Assembly: GCA_016182795.1 (NCBI GenBank)
Contig: JACPFW010000039.1
Location: forward strand, 24,892 to 88,891
Length of the DNA stretch: 64,000 bases
Direction: 5' to 3'
Source of the DNA: Gemmatimonadota bacterium
GTDB taxonomy: Bacteria; Gemmatimonadota; Gemmatimonadetes; Gemmatimonadales; Gemmatimonadaceae
The notes under the pieces were generated by a model. The model was given only the letters and a program-made list of their open reading frames with translations. It made no database searches and had not been told where the DNA came from. The first letter of the stretch is position 1. Every line of letters begins with the position of its first letter. Positions 1 through 7,957 of the stretch are shown here, piece after piece. A program made the position numbers and the translations under genes.

Positions 1-1443
1 CGAAGAGCGCGCAAAGGTGTCGTCAAAGAACTCCCGCTCGTAGATCGACGGCGAACGGAATGCGCGCCCCCAGAGCAGCTTGAGCGTGGTGCTCGCGTCC
101 GGCACGGCGATCAGGGCAAACCGCGGCGTGAGCCGGTCGTCCGACCGCGAGTGGCCGTCGAACCGCAGTCCACTCACGAGCGTCACGCCACGAAGGACCT
201 CGAGCTCATCCGACAGAAAGGCGCCCCACGTGGTGAACGGGAAGTTCCGGTCATACGTCGTGGCGCCATCCGACTGCGTCTGGTATCGCGCCGTGCGCGT
301 GTGCACGACTTCACCGCCGACGCTCATTCGGTGATTGGGCGCCGCATCCCACACGAGTTGCCCGTCGACGCCGGCCCACTGCCCGACGTTGCGGTCAGCT
401 TCGGTCACATCCGAGGGATACCGGCCGCGATAGTGGTAGCCGTCGGCGTGGCCCCGCACGCTCCACTCGAGCTGAGGCCGCACCTGGCGCCGGTATTCCG
501 CGGCGAGCAGGGTGGCAATATCGCGCGTCCATGCCCCGGGCGCGTTGAAGGTGCTTCCCCACGATGCGGTGGGAATCCCCTTGGTGCGCGACGACGCCTG
601 CGCCTGCATCGAAAGGCCGCCGCGGCTCACCGTGAGCAGGGCATTGCGATAGTGCTCGGCGTCGAGTGCGTGCGCCACGCCGTCGTTCGTGGCGGGATCG
701 TCAAATGCCGGAAAGTAGATGTCCGTTCCGTTGGAACCGCCGGCATTTGCGGCGACGAGTGCACTGTAGGGACCCAGCTTGCGGCCGAAGGTCGCCGCGA
801 CATCCGCCTGTCCATGATCGCCGCCTTCGACGGACAGTCGAGTGCCGGCGAGCTGCGCGCCATCCGTGGTCACGACGTTGACCACCGCGAACACCGCATT
901 GGAGCCGTAGAGCGCCGAGGCCGGGCCGCGGACGATCTCAATGCGCTCCACCGCGCCAAGGTCGATGCCGAAGTCACGCTCGACGAACGCGCCGCCATAG
1001 AAGGTCTCGTTCATCGAGAACCCGTTGAGCAGCAGCAGCAGGCGATTGTTGTAGTCCGTTGGACGGCCAAAGCCGCGCACACCCACGTAGGTGTAGTTGC
1101 GGTCAGAGGCGAGGTAGAAACTCGGAATGCGCTGCAGTACCTGGCCGAGCGTGCGATACCCGAACCGCTGAATCTCCTCGGCGGTCACGATGGTCATCGA
1201 AGCCGGCGCCTCGGCGGCCGTCTGCGCGTAGCGCGATGCGGCACTGATGGGCGTCTGCAGCAGCGAGTCGAGGACGACGGCGCTCGGCGATGGCGCCTGC
1301 GCGGCGAGCGGCGCGGCGCCGATGGCGCCCGCCATACAGAGGGCGGTCACCCGCGTTCGTGCGGCGTCCGGCCATCGGGGCGGTCGCGTCAATGGTTTGG
1401 CGCGACCGCCCAATCGTATTGGCGTGCTTGCGATCCGCTCCAT
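1..1443 (-). CDS. TonB-dependent receptor, 3' end beyond window
   Basis: Outer-membrane gated channel that would import a bulky nutrient using TonB energy; the substrate cannot be read from sequence. The frame opens at ATG 1443 and stays open for 481 codons to the window edge, so the distal barrel is missing. Residues 1-50 are a basic stretch plus a hydrophobic segment ending APLAAQA, a likely signal peptide. A plug domain follows (TMIVTAEEIQRFGY, LGQVLQRIPSF, VGVRGFG, ERIEIVRGPASALYGSNA), then amphipathic barrel strands such as GLRFDGHSRSDDRLTPRFAL. It lies downstream of a secreted propeller-like gene on the same strand, separated by about 250 bp. A GATAAT-like -10 is visible near 1544-1549. 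Family assignment is secure; substrate is open. Confidence 0.9.
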   Translation of the reverse strand, partial: MERIASTPIRLGGRAKPLTRPPRWPDAARTRVTALCMAGAIGAAPLAAQAPSPSAVVLDSLLQTPISAASRYAQTAAEAPASMTIVTAEEIQRFGYRTLGQVLQRIPSFYLASDRNYTYVGVRGFGRPTDYNNRLLLLLNGFSMNETFYGGAFVERDFGIDLGAVERIEIVRGPASALYGSNAVFAVVNVVTTDGAQLAGTRLSVEGGDHGQADVAATFGRKLGPYSALVAANAGGSNGTDIYFPAFDDPATNDGVAHALDAEHYRNALLTVSRGGLSMQAQASSRTKGIPTASWGSTFNAPGAWTRDIATLLAAEYRRQVRPQLEWSVRGHADGYHYRGRYPSDVTEADRNVGQWAGVDGQLVWDAAPNHRMSVGGEVVHTRTARYQTQSDGATTYDRNFPFTTWGAFLSDELEVLRGVTLVSGLRFDGHSRSDDRLTPRFALIAVPDASTTLKLLWGRAFRSPSIYEREFFDDTFARSS

Positions 1444-1697
1444 CTTGGGCTCCCCGGGCTGGGCACGAGCCCGTGCGCCGCGCACTCGTGTGTCGTCCGC
1501 CCGTCACGCTGTCGAGCGGTCCGCGATGTCGACTCTCTAACGTATTATCGGGTGGTCGCCAGGAGCGCGGTAGGGTTGCCTGGCACGCGACCGTGCGCAG
1601 TGAAGGGCGCGGGAGGTTACGTGACGGAACAGCATCGTTGGCGACGCAATCGCAGTGTCGTCAATGACGGTGTCGTGGGGGGGCAGGCGGAGGCCGT

Positions 1698-2999
1698 CTA
1701 CCGGAGCTTCGCCATTTCGAGGCGCGCACCCTTGGTGTCGAGCACCCCCAGGTAGACCACGCCCGGGCCAAAACCGGAGACCACGCGTCCGAACGGCAGC
1801 CTCACCCGATCCACCAACTGTCCGTTGCCGTTGATGATGTCGTAGATCGCGCCCGTGGAGCTTGGTGTCGTCGTTCGCACCCAGAGGTTCCCCTCCAGGT
1901 CAGCACGCGTCGCGCCGATGCGAAAGGCGGGGCGGTAGTCCGGCAGGTCCTTTACCGGCACGAACTCCGAGACCACTTGCGTCGGAGGCCTCGGACCTCG
2001 ACCGACATCTCCGACGAGCTGTGAGGTGACGATGATGAACGGCGCCACCCAGGGAGCCCCGGCGACGTTCGTCGCGGTCGCGCCGCGGGTGTCGCGCTCG
2101 GCTTTCGCTATCGCGTCAGCTTGCCGTTTACGGTCCGCCTCGAGCGAGTCGAGCAACTGTTGCTTGCCGTCTTCGGTCAGTCGTTCCCATGGGTGCGGGA
2201 TCTTCGGTGACGAGGAAACGCGGCCATCCATTTCAATCCAGTCGACGTGGAAGTCCGCGCCGCGCACCACGGCGACGCGACCGTCGGGCATGAGGGCCCA
2301 GTCGTCGACGATGGGCAACGGGTTCGTGCGCTCAACCGCGCGGAGCCCGCCGTTCGGTCGCTCGGACAGCGAGCCACTCGCAACCGGCACCTTCACCCAC
2401 GCCACCGTGTCCACGGATCGCGTGGCAAGATCGATACGGTAGATCAATGCACTGTCTTCGGTTTGCTCCTTCAGCACCGACTTCGCACGGGCCGTATAGT
2501 TCATGACGAGCGCCTTCGCCCGCACGATGTTTCGACAGACGACCCGTCCGCGGGGATCCAGTGCCGGCGTGCCGAATGGGCCGCCCACCATGGAGTTCAC
2601 GTCCTTGGGGCGGGGGGCGGCCATGACGCGCGCAATGTCACCCTTGCCGTCGATCACGAGCATGCTCAACGAGCTTGGGTCGATGAAGAGCGACGAATCA
2701 CCTCGAAATGCGATGAGTCCGCCGATGGCCGAGCCGTAGCTCTTGCCGTTGGCCATCGACGTGTCGGCGACAATCTTGCGCTTCACCAGGTCGGCGTCGA
2801 AGAGCACCACTTGCCGGCGCGACACATCGTTGACGATGACGGCGCCGTTGGCGAGCGCGTGCACCGTGCTGACCGATCCGAGCACGCCAGCGGCAGAGAC
2901 CTTGGTGATGGCGCCGAGCGGACGCACGGGGGGCAACTGTTGCGCCGCGAGGGGTGTGGCGAGCAGGAGGCCAACAGGTACGATTGAGAAGCGATACAT
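1698..2999 (-). CDS. secreted propeller-like protein, paralogue of the gene at 16494
   Basis: Exported protein of 433 residues, function unknown. I chose ATG 2999 because it gives a clean signal peptide, MYRFSIVPVGLLLATPLAAQQ; the frame is open further upstream but that part overlaps the small membrane gene at 3034 and reads as non-coding. The mature part has repeating strands with phrases such as VIVNDVSRRQVVLFD, SLSMLVIDGKGDI, FGTPALDPRGRV and WALMPDGRVAVVRG, consistent with a beta-propeller of NHL or TolB type. It is closely similar throughout to the protein at 16494-17822, including the shared ends LPDYRP and SGFGPGVV. A TonB receptor lies downstream of it on the same strand; its paralogue lies directly downstream of another. 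No catalytic signature is visible. Confidence 0.8.
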   Translation of the reverse strand: MYRFSIVPVGLLLATPLAAQQLPPVRPLGAITKVSAAGVLGSVSTVHALANGAVIVNDVSRRQVVLFDADLVKRKIVADTSMANGKSYGSAIGGLIAFRGDSSLFIDPSSLSMLVIDGKGDIARVMAAPRPKDVNSMVGGPFGTPALDPRGRVVCRNIVRAKALVMNYTARAKSVLKEQTEDSALIYRIDLATRSVDTVAWVKVPVASGSLSERPNGGLRAVERTNPLPIVDDWALMPDGRVAVVRGADFHVDWIEMDGRVSSSPKIPHPWERLTEDGKQQLLDSLEADRKRQADAIAKAERDTRGATATNVAGAPWVAPFIIVTSQLVGDVGRGPRPPTQVVSEFVPVKDLPDYRPAFRIGATRADLEGNLWVRTTTPSSTGAIYDIINGNGQLVDRVRLPFGRVVSGFGPGVVYLGVLDTKGARLEMAKLR

Positions 3000-3033
3000 A
3001 GTGGCGACCAGGAACAGGGTTGTACGGCGGTTC

Positions 3034-3285
3034 CTACTGCTTGTCGCGGAGCAGGCGCGATGTGAACTCCTGCCCCTCCGTGAGACCTTCGAGGCGATCG
3101 TCCATAGACGCAGCCGTCTCTTCGAGGCGCAGCATGCGCTCCTCAAGGGCGCTGATCTCTGCTCGCGCCGCCGATCTGCGTTCGAATGCTCGAACGAGAC
3201 GCAGGCCCAGGTAGAAGCCACCGGCAAGCATCAGGATCCACGGCGTGTATGCGAGTGCTAATGCTGCCAGTGGTAATCCGAACAT
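3034..3285 (-). CDS. small membrane protein with coiled coil (EGQxF motif)
   Basis: An 83-residue protein with one membrane segment at residues 2-28 (LALAYTPWILMLAGGFYLGL), then a charged helix ARAEISALEERMLRLEETA with heptad spacing, ending DRLEGLTEGQEFTSRLL. The ATG at 3285 is preferred over upstream starts because it places the membrane segment at the N-terminus. The end resembles that of the 208-residue protein at 22590-23216, which ends ERLGEGQRFVTQLL. This suggests a small uncharacterised family of membrane-anchored coiled-coil proteins. Function unknown; it could be a scaffold or a regulator of a membrane partner. Confidence 0.65.
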   Translation of the reverse strand: MFGLPLAALALAYTPWILMLAGGFYLGLRLVRAFERRSAARAEISALEERMLRLEETAASMDDRLEGLTEGQEFTSRLLRDKQ

Positions 3286-3299
3286 GCAGGTCCTTTGGT

Positions 3300-3323
3300 T
3301 GAGGTCACGTTGGGTGAGGTCAC
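3300..3323. promoter_or_regulatory. direct repeat upstream of small membrane gene
   Basis: TGAGGTCAC occurs twice, at 3300-3308 and 3315-3323, a 15-bp period, just upstream of the start at 3285. It could be a regulator site; no matching regulator is known here, so this is only a candidate. Confidence 0.25.
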
Positions 3324-3392
3324 AGGGTGACGGGCGTTGTGCTGCGACGCTGCTCATCTGACCGACTGAAACCCATGTCTAAGGTCCGCTGA

Positions 3393-4094
3393 TTACCTAT
3401 CGTCTCGGCTGTCCAGAGGCTCTCGCAGAAGGTGCGCGAGTGGGATGTCCTTCGAGAGTCGAAACGCACCGAGGCCTTCGAGTACCAAGTAGGGAATGCT
3501 GTCCAGTCCCACGCGGAGGCTGGCGGACGAATGTAGATGTACCGGAGGCTTATTGATCGCCGTCAGTGTGGCAACGAGCGTGTCTAACTCTAGGGCAACC
3601 GAATCAGCACCGAGAGCAAAGCGGAGCGCCAAGAGTGTGTCAGGGAACCAGACGACGAGACTGGCCGGATATGTCACTTCGCCGGGATTCAAGGTGCCAA
3701 CGTGAAAACTCACGAAGTGCCGACCGTTGGATCGTAAGTCGGCAACTCGCAGAGCATTGGCGGCAGTGACATTGACCAAGGGACCCATTGTGAGATTGAC
3801 AACCGACCCTTCGACTGAAGTGCCGTAGCGGTTCTCTATCTTGAACAGCACATCTAGTTGGTAGGGGCGACCTCTCAGGAACTTCCAGTCTCCGACGGAG
3901 CGATGGGTGGAGTCCAGCGCTATGCTGCCAGGCACAAAAGTCAGCGACAGGCGCGGCCGATTCACGAAGTGCACTAAGGACCCGAATGCACCAGCTACAG
4001 CGGTGAGCAAAAGGAGCCACCGGAGGAAGCGCCCGAGAGGGTGATCCTCAGGGCTGGGAATCAGACCGCGAACTGAGCGTTGCATCAAGGTCAT
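3393..4094 (-). CDS. single-pass membrane protein, unknown, third gene of DUF2971 block
   Basis: Unrecognised protein of 233 residues. A membrane anchor lies at about residues 23-44 (LRWLLLLTAVAGAFGSLVHF); the remaining 190 residues are strand-rich and lack cysteines (YQLDVLFKIENRYG, LNPGEVTYPASLVVWF), suggesting a beta-sandwich domain outside the membrane. The start codon overlaps the stop of the 45-residue peptide by four bases (ATGA), so the two are probably translationally coupled. Base composition is visibly lower in GC than the flanking genes, as in the whole 3.4-5.2 kb block. No catalytic motif is seen. Its likely role is as partner or immunity/effector subunit of the DUF2971 protein, which is inference from order only. 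Confidence 0.6.
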   Translation of the reverse strand: MTLMQRSVRGLIPSPEDHPLGRFLRWLLLLTAVAGAFGSLVHFVNRPRLSLTFVPGSIALDSTHRSVGDWKFLRGRPYQLDVLFKIENRYGTSVEGSVVNLTMGPLVNVTAANALRVADLRSNGRHFVSFHVGTLNPGEVTYPASLVVWFPDTLLALRFALGADSVALELDTLVATLTAINKPPVHLHSSASLRVGLDSIPYLVLEGLGAFRLSKDIPLAHLLREPLDSRDDR

Positions 4095-4228
4095 ATCAGC
4101 TTCCGGCTCGACGCGACATAACGCACGAGGTACTGCTGCCGCTCATCGTCGTCAATGCGGCAGGCGAGCGAAGCGATCCAGCTGCTATCGTCTCGCGTCG
4201 TCAGAAGCAGTCGCTCGTTAGAACGCAT
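4091..4228 (-). CDS. 45-residue peptide between DUF2971 and membrane-protein genes
   Basis: A short frame starting at ATG 4228, two bases after the stop of the DUF2971 gene, and ending in a TGA that overlaps the ATG of the next gene. Its translation begins MRSNERLLLTTRDDSSWIAS and ends LVRYVASSRKLI; it is soluble and charged. Start and stop that join both neighbours this tightly are better explained by a real coupled gene than by chance. It might be an antitoxin-like or adaptor peptide; nothing in the sequence identifies it. Confidence 0.55.
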   Translation of the reverse strand: MRSNERLLLTTRDDSSWIASLACRIDDDERQQYLVRYVASSRKLI

Positions 4229-4230
4229 GC

Positions 4231-5118
4231 TTACCAGCCCCTGTAAGGCACGCGGCTCGCGGTAATCGGCCCGACCTCGCCGTTCAGTAGTGCCACCATT
4301 CGAGCACCGCGCGCGGCGAGTTCCGGATGCGGTGTTGGGCCGACGATGATCTCAGAGAGGCCAACGCGTTTGACCCCACCGAGCACCTGACTGACATCCA
4401 ATTCCCAATAAGGTGTGGGCATTGACCGACCCGATCTGACGCGCAGTGAAGCTTGCGTCGCCGTCGGCGGCACCACTACTCGCCACTCCTTCTCATCAGC
4501 GAAGGCTCGATCCTCACGCACACTGCAGACGACCTGGGCGCTTAGTTGAGCCATGTTTTGAAAGTGTAGACGTGATGCGGGATCGCGGACTTGCGGAATG
4601 GCTCTCGCAAAATCGTCGCAGAAGTCCTTGACGATTTGAGTGGTTGCACTTGGGTCGTCGGGGTCAACGTACTGCACTGGAAGGAGGATCGCTCCTCGCG
4701 GATTAATGGCGCGCATCAGACTCCGGCCTTCGAACCCCAAGGCGAATCCACCGGCGCCACCAGCGTAAGCGCGCCACTGACTAAGGTCGTCACGCCGCTC
4801 AGACAGACTCACGACACCGACGAGGGGCGGCCCCCACTGCGAAATGTCCAGATGCGCGCCGATCGCAGTTTTCAATTCCGCGTCGGAACCCGAACGTTCT
4901 GCGAGTTCCTGTGTGAGCATTTGAAGGCCTACCACATACTCACGACTGTCATTCAAGAACTGAATTCCTGTCGCCCAAAGCTGGTTCGACTTCAGGATTC
5001 CGAGAAAGCCTGACTGGTCGGTGTAGTGGAAGAGTGATCCCGGCGGGAACTGCACGGCGAGGAGCTTCGTGACCGATGGAAAGGCCGTCGGTTGTGACGT
5101 GGGTCCAGGAGAAGTCAT
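4231..5118 (-). CDS. DUF2971 family protein
   Basis: Protein of about 295 residues with the hallmarks of DUF2971: SLFHYTDQSGFLGILKSNQLW near the N-terminus, then FLNDSREY, SLSERRDDLSQWRAYA, GFALGFEG, and EKEWRVV near the C-terminus. The family has no proven activity; the HYT...GIL...LW...LND layout resembles ADP-ribosyltransferase-fold proteins, which is inference. The ATG at 5118 is used; a TTG start at 5187 would add 23 residues but has no well-placed ribosome site. It is the first gene of a packed three-gene minus-strand block of lower GC than its surroundings. DUF2971 genes often sit in variable regions, which agrees with acquisition by transfer. Confidence 0.8.
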   Translation of the reverse strand: MTSPGPTSQPTAFPSVTKLLAVQFPPGSLFHYTDQSGFLGILKSNQLWATGIQFLNDSREYVVGLQMLTQELAERSGSDAELKTAIGAHLDISQWGPPLVGVVSLSERRDDLSQWRAYAGGAGGFALGFEGRSLMRAINPRGAILLPVQYVDPDDPSATTQIVKDFCDDFARAIPQVRDPASRLHFQNMAQLSAQVVCSVREDRAFADEKEWRVVVPPTATQASLRVRSGRSMPTPYWELDVSQVLGGVKRVGLSEIIVGPTPHPELAARGARMVALLNGEVGPITASRVPYRGW

Positions 5119-5272
5119 TTGCTCGTGCCGTTCTAACGGCGATTGGGCAGCATCCTCGTTGATCACTGGGCGCGTTAGGTTGCTCAAACCTCACGCAGCT
5201 AACACACCAAGTAACCACAACCTGCAGCGCCCCATGCCGCTGCGCTAGTGCGCCATGCGCGGGCGGATGCCG

Positions 5273-5767
5273 CTAAATGGCCTTAAACGCCTCAAACGGC
5301 TGTCGGCACTCCTCGCACCGCCACAGCGCCTTGCACGACGTGCTGCCAAACTCGGTCTGCAGCGAAGTCCGCGTCGACTTGCACCACGGGCAGCGCACGG
5401 CGGCGTGCGCGCGGCGCAGCGGGACCAGCGAGTCGTCAGCAACAACGGCGCCGGGCGGCGCGATGCCGTACGCCTCGAGCTTGGCCCGCGCGGCCTCGGG
5501 TATCCAATCAGTTGTCCACGCAGGCGAATAGACAGTCTGCACCGTCACCCGCGGCGCGCCGCGCAGGCGCAGCGCTTCCGCAATGGACTCCTCGATCACG
5601 CGCATCGCCGGGCAGCCGCTGTACGTGGGCGTCACCTGCACGGTCACGGCGCCGTCGGGCGCCACCTGCGCGTCGCGCACAACCCCAAGCTCGACGACCG
5701 ACAGCACAGGGACCTCGGGGTCCTTCACCTCTTCGAGCCAGGCGAACACCTGCTCGCGAGTTACCAC
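5273..5767 (-). CDS. paaD: PaaD, phenylacetyl-CoA epoxidase accessory protein
   Basis: MIP18/DUF59-type protein of 164 residues thought to help Fe-S or metal maturation of the phenylacetyl-CoA epoxidase complex. The N-terminal half has the DUF59 pattern (LEEVKDPEVPVLSVVELG, TPTYSGCPAMRVIEE). The C-terminal half is a zinc-ribbon with CPWC and CEEC pairs, the usual PaaD layout. The GTG start at 5767 overlaps the end of paaC by seven bases, so the genes are co-translated. It is the last gene of the paaABCD run; no paaE follows, because the next gene downstream on this strand is the DUF2971 block. Confidence 0.93.
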   Translation of the reverse strand: MVTREQVFAWLEEVKDPEVPVLSVVELGVVRDAQVAPDGAVTVQVTPTYSGCPAMRVIEESIAEALRLRGAPRVTVQTVYSPAWTTDWIPEAARAKLEAYGIAPPGAVVADDSLVPLRRAHAAVRCPWCKSTRTSLQTEFGSTSCKALWRCEECRQPFEAFKAI

Positions 5768-6513
5768 TGCGCCCCCGGATGCGACCGCGCCACAATCTGC
5801 ATCTCGGCGAGCATATGGCCCAGATGCTCCGTGTGCCGTCCCTCGCGCCCTCCGCGCTGCATCCAGACGCCCTCGGGCGCCGTGAGCGTCGCCCGTCGCA
5901 GCACGTCACTCACCTGCGCGCGCCACGCCCCCTCGAGCGCCGACACATCGGCGCTCACGCCGGCCGACACCAGCGACGCCTCGTCCGCCGGCTGCATGAA
6001 CAGCTCGCCCGTGTACGGCCACAGCTGATCCACCGCGGCCTGTGCACGCGCGTGGCTCTCGTCGGTGCCGTCGCCCAGGCGAATCACCCACTCGCCGCAG
6101 TGGCGCACATGATACTTGCTCTCCTTCAGCGCCTTCGCCGCGATCCCGGCAATCGTCGGGTCCGTCGACTGCGACAACGCCTCCCACTGGAGCACGCTGA
6201 ACACCCCGTGCAGGAAGTGGCGCACGATTGTCACGCCAAAGTCACCCTTGGGCAGTTCGCACAGTAGCGCGTTGCGATACTCCACGGCGTCTCTGAAATA
6301 AGCGAGCGCGTCCTGATCACGGCCGGCCCCTTCCACCGTACCGGCGTAGCCCAACAGCAGGTTGGCCTGCCCGATGTGGTCAAGCGCAATGTTGGCCAGT
6401 GCGATGTCTTCCTCGAGAATGGGCGCGTGACCGCACCACTCGCTCGTGCGGTGCCCAAGCACCAGGCGATCGTCGCCGAGCCGCAGCAGGGCTTCAAACA
6501 GTGGCGTGTTCAT
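5761..6513 (-). CDS. paaC: PaaC, phenylacetyl-CoA epoxidase structural subunit
   Basis: Ferritin-like subunit of 250 residues that pairs with PaaA in the 1,2-phenylacetyl-CoA epoxidase. Recognised by SEWCGHAPILEEDIALANIA, DALAYFRD, LPKGDFGVTIVRHF and KESKYHVRHCGEWVIRLGDG, matching PaaC. Length is normal for the family. PaaC lacks a functional di-iron centre and acts structurally. The ATG at 6513 shares one base with the paaB stop (TGATG), and the 3' end overlaps paaD. Confidence 0.95.
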   Translation of the reverse strand: MNTPLFEALLRLGDDRLVLGHRTSEWCGHAPILEEDIALANIALDHIGQANLLLGYAGTVEGAGRDQDALAYFRDAVEYRNALLCELPKGDFGVTIVRHFLHGVFSVLQWEALSQSTDPTIAGIAAKALKESKYHVRHCGEWVIRLGDGTDESHARAQAAVDQLWPYTGELFMQPADEASLVSAGVSADVSALEGAWRAQVSDVLRRATLTAPEGVWMQRGGREGRHTEHLGHMLAEMQIVARSHPGAQW

Positions 6514-6812
6514 CAGAAGACTTTCACGCCCTTGGGCACCTTATAGAACTGCGGATGCCGGTACGCCTTGTCGTTGGCCGGATCAAAGAACGGCCCCATG
6601 TCCTCGGGCGTGCTCGCCGTGATCGCCGCGCTCGGCACAACCCACAGGCTCACGCCCTCGTTGCGCCGCGCGTACACGTCGCGCGCGTTCTGCAGCGCAT
6701 GCTCGGCGTCGGTGGCGTGCACGCTCCCCGCGTGCTCGTGCGGCGCGCCGTCCTTCCCTTGCGAGAAGACCTCCCAAAGCGGCCAGCTCTTCTCGCGCGA
6801 CGGATTGGTCAT
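6513..6812 (-). CDS. paaB: PaaB, phenylacetyl-CoA epoxidase small subunit
   Basis: Small subunit of 99 residues required for assembly of the epoxidase. Recognised by WPLWEVFSQGKDGAPHEHAG, DAEHALQNARDVYARRNEG, SLWVVPS and FFDPANDKAYRHPQFYK, the standard PaaB profile. It is separated from paaA by an unusual pair of tandem repeats (6824-6904) rather than by the short gap typical of paa operons. Its stop overlaps the paaC start. Confidence 0.95.
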   Translation of the reverse strand: MTNPSREKSWPLWEVFSQGKDGAPHEHAGSVHATDAEHALQNARDVYARRNEGVSLWVVPSAAITASTPEDMGPFFDPANDKAYRHPQFYKVPKGVKVF

Positions 6813-6823
6813 GGGCGAATGAG

Positions 6824-6858
6824 GGTAGACGGTAGACGGTGGACGGTAGACGGTAGAC
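6824..6858. repeat. heptamer tandem repeat between paaA and paaB
   Basis: Five copies of GGTAGAC on the plus strand (third copy GGTGGAC), read as GTCTACC in the paa transcript. The array starts 11 bases upstream of the paaB ATG and ends exactly at the paaA stop codon. Confidence 0.9.
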
Positions 6859-7835
6859 TACTGTTGTCTCTCTGTTGTTTCTCTGTTGTTTCTCTGTTGT
6901 TTCTCTGCGTGCGCTATCGCGGCCGCTCGTACCCACGCACCATCTTCGTGCGCACGCCGCCGCGCTTCAATGCGTTCGCGATTGCACGGTCCGTTGCCCT
7001 TCACGACGCGCCAGAACTCATCCCAATCGATGGGCCCGGTGATCCAATTGCCCGTCGCCTCGTCGTAGCGCAGGGCGGGGTCGGGCACGGTGAGGTCAAT
7101 GGCCTTCACCTGCGCGATGGTCAGGTTCACAAAGCGCTGGCGCAGCTCGTCGTTGCTCTTGCGCTTGATCCCCCACTTCATCAGCTCATCGCTGTTGCTG
7201 GAGTCCTTGTCGTGCGGGCCGAACATCATCAGGCTCGGCCACCACCAGCGGTTCAACGACTCCTGCGCCATCGCCTTCTGCGCTGGGGTGCCGCGCGCCA
7301 GCGTCGCCATGATCTCGTAGCCCTGGCGCTTGTGGAAGTTCTCTTCCTTGCAGATGCGCACCATCGCCCGCGCGTACGGTCCGTAGCTGGCCTTGGCGAG
7401 CATCGTCTGGTTCACGATCGCCGCGCCGTCCACCAGCCAGCCGATGGCGCCCATGTCGGCCCACGACAGGGTGGGATAGTTGAAGATGCTCGAGTACTTG
7501 GCCTTGCCGTCGAGCAACTGCTGCACGAGTTCCTGCCGGTCGACGCCCAGCGTCTCGGTGCCGCAGTAGATGTACAGGCCGTGCCCGCCTTCGTCCTGCA
7601 CCTTGGCTAGCAGGATCATCTTGCGGCGCAGGCTGGGCGCGCGCGTGATCCAGTTCCCCTCGGGGAGCATGCCCACCACTTCGGAATGCGCGTGCTGCGA
7701 CATCATCCGGATGAGCTGCGAGCGGTAGCGCTCGGGCATCCAGTCCTTGGGCTCAATGGACTCGTCGGCCGCCACGCGCGCCTCGAACTGCGCGAGCCGA
7801 GCGGAATCGTCAGCAACCGGGGACATTGTCGTCAT
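6858..7835 (-). CDS. paaA: PaaA, phenylacetyl-CoA epoxidase catalytic subunit, with repeat-encoded tail
   Basis: Di-iron oxygenase subunit that epoxidises phenylacetyl-CoA, the key step of aerobic phenylacetate breakdown. Family features: [52 protein letters not shown] and [15 protein letters not shown] and H residues in those helices are the expected metal ligands. The ATG at 7835 has a GGAG ribosome site. The protein should end near AAAIAHAEK, but the frame runs on through four 11-bp repeats to give a tail [13 protein letters not shown]. The gene heads paaABCD and diverges from an enoyl-CoA hydratase, so both probably share control in 7836-7957. Confidence 0.95.
   Translation of the reverse strand: MTTMSPVADDSARLAQFEARVAADESIEPKDWMPERYRSQLIRMMSQHAHSEVVGMLPEGNWITRAPSLRRKMILLAKVQDEGGHGLYIYCGTETLGVDRQELVQQLLDGKAKYSSIFNYPTLSWADMGAIGWLVDGAAIVNQTMLAKASYGPYARAMVRICKEENFHKRQGYEIMATLARGTPAQKAMAQESLNRWWWPSLMMFGPHDKDSSNSDELMKWGIKRKSNDELRQRFVNLTIAQVKAIDLTVPDPALRYDEATGNWITGPIDWDEFWRVVKGNGPCNRERIEARRRAHEDGAWVRAAAIAHAEKQQRNNRETTERQQ
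6861..6904 (-). repeat. 11-bp tandem repeat inside the 3' end of paaA
   Basis: Four head-to-tail 11-mers (CTGTTGTTTCT on the plus strand; first copy differs by one base), read as AGAAACAACAG in the transcript. The same 11-mer in the same orientation relative to its upstream gene occurs at 46152-46195. Confidence 0.92.
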
Positions 7836-7957
7836 ACGGGGGGCTCCGGATGGTCGACCACCGCCAGCCGTCCGCGCGGGACGCTGGCAGCGTATCTTGG
7901 GGGTCACGCACCAAGCTAGTGCCCGCGTTCTCCTTTGGGTATCATGCCCGCCCAGCC

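Noticed and set aside
151..1755. Long open plus-strand frame of 534 codons
   Set aside because: It lies opposite the TonB receptor, whose plug and barrel motifs are clear; the plus-strand product is Arg/His/Ala-rich without domains, a GC-rich antisense artefact.
4091..5210. Possible integron attC sites around the DUF2971 block (GTTAGAAC near 4218, GTTAGGTT near 5164)
   Set aside because: GTTAG-type cores are present but I could not find the complementary inner and outer simple sites or an integrase; the region between is coding.
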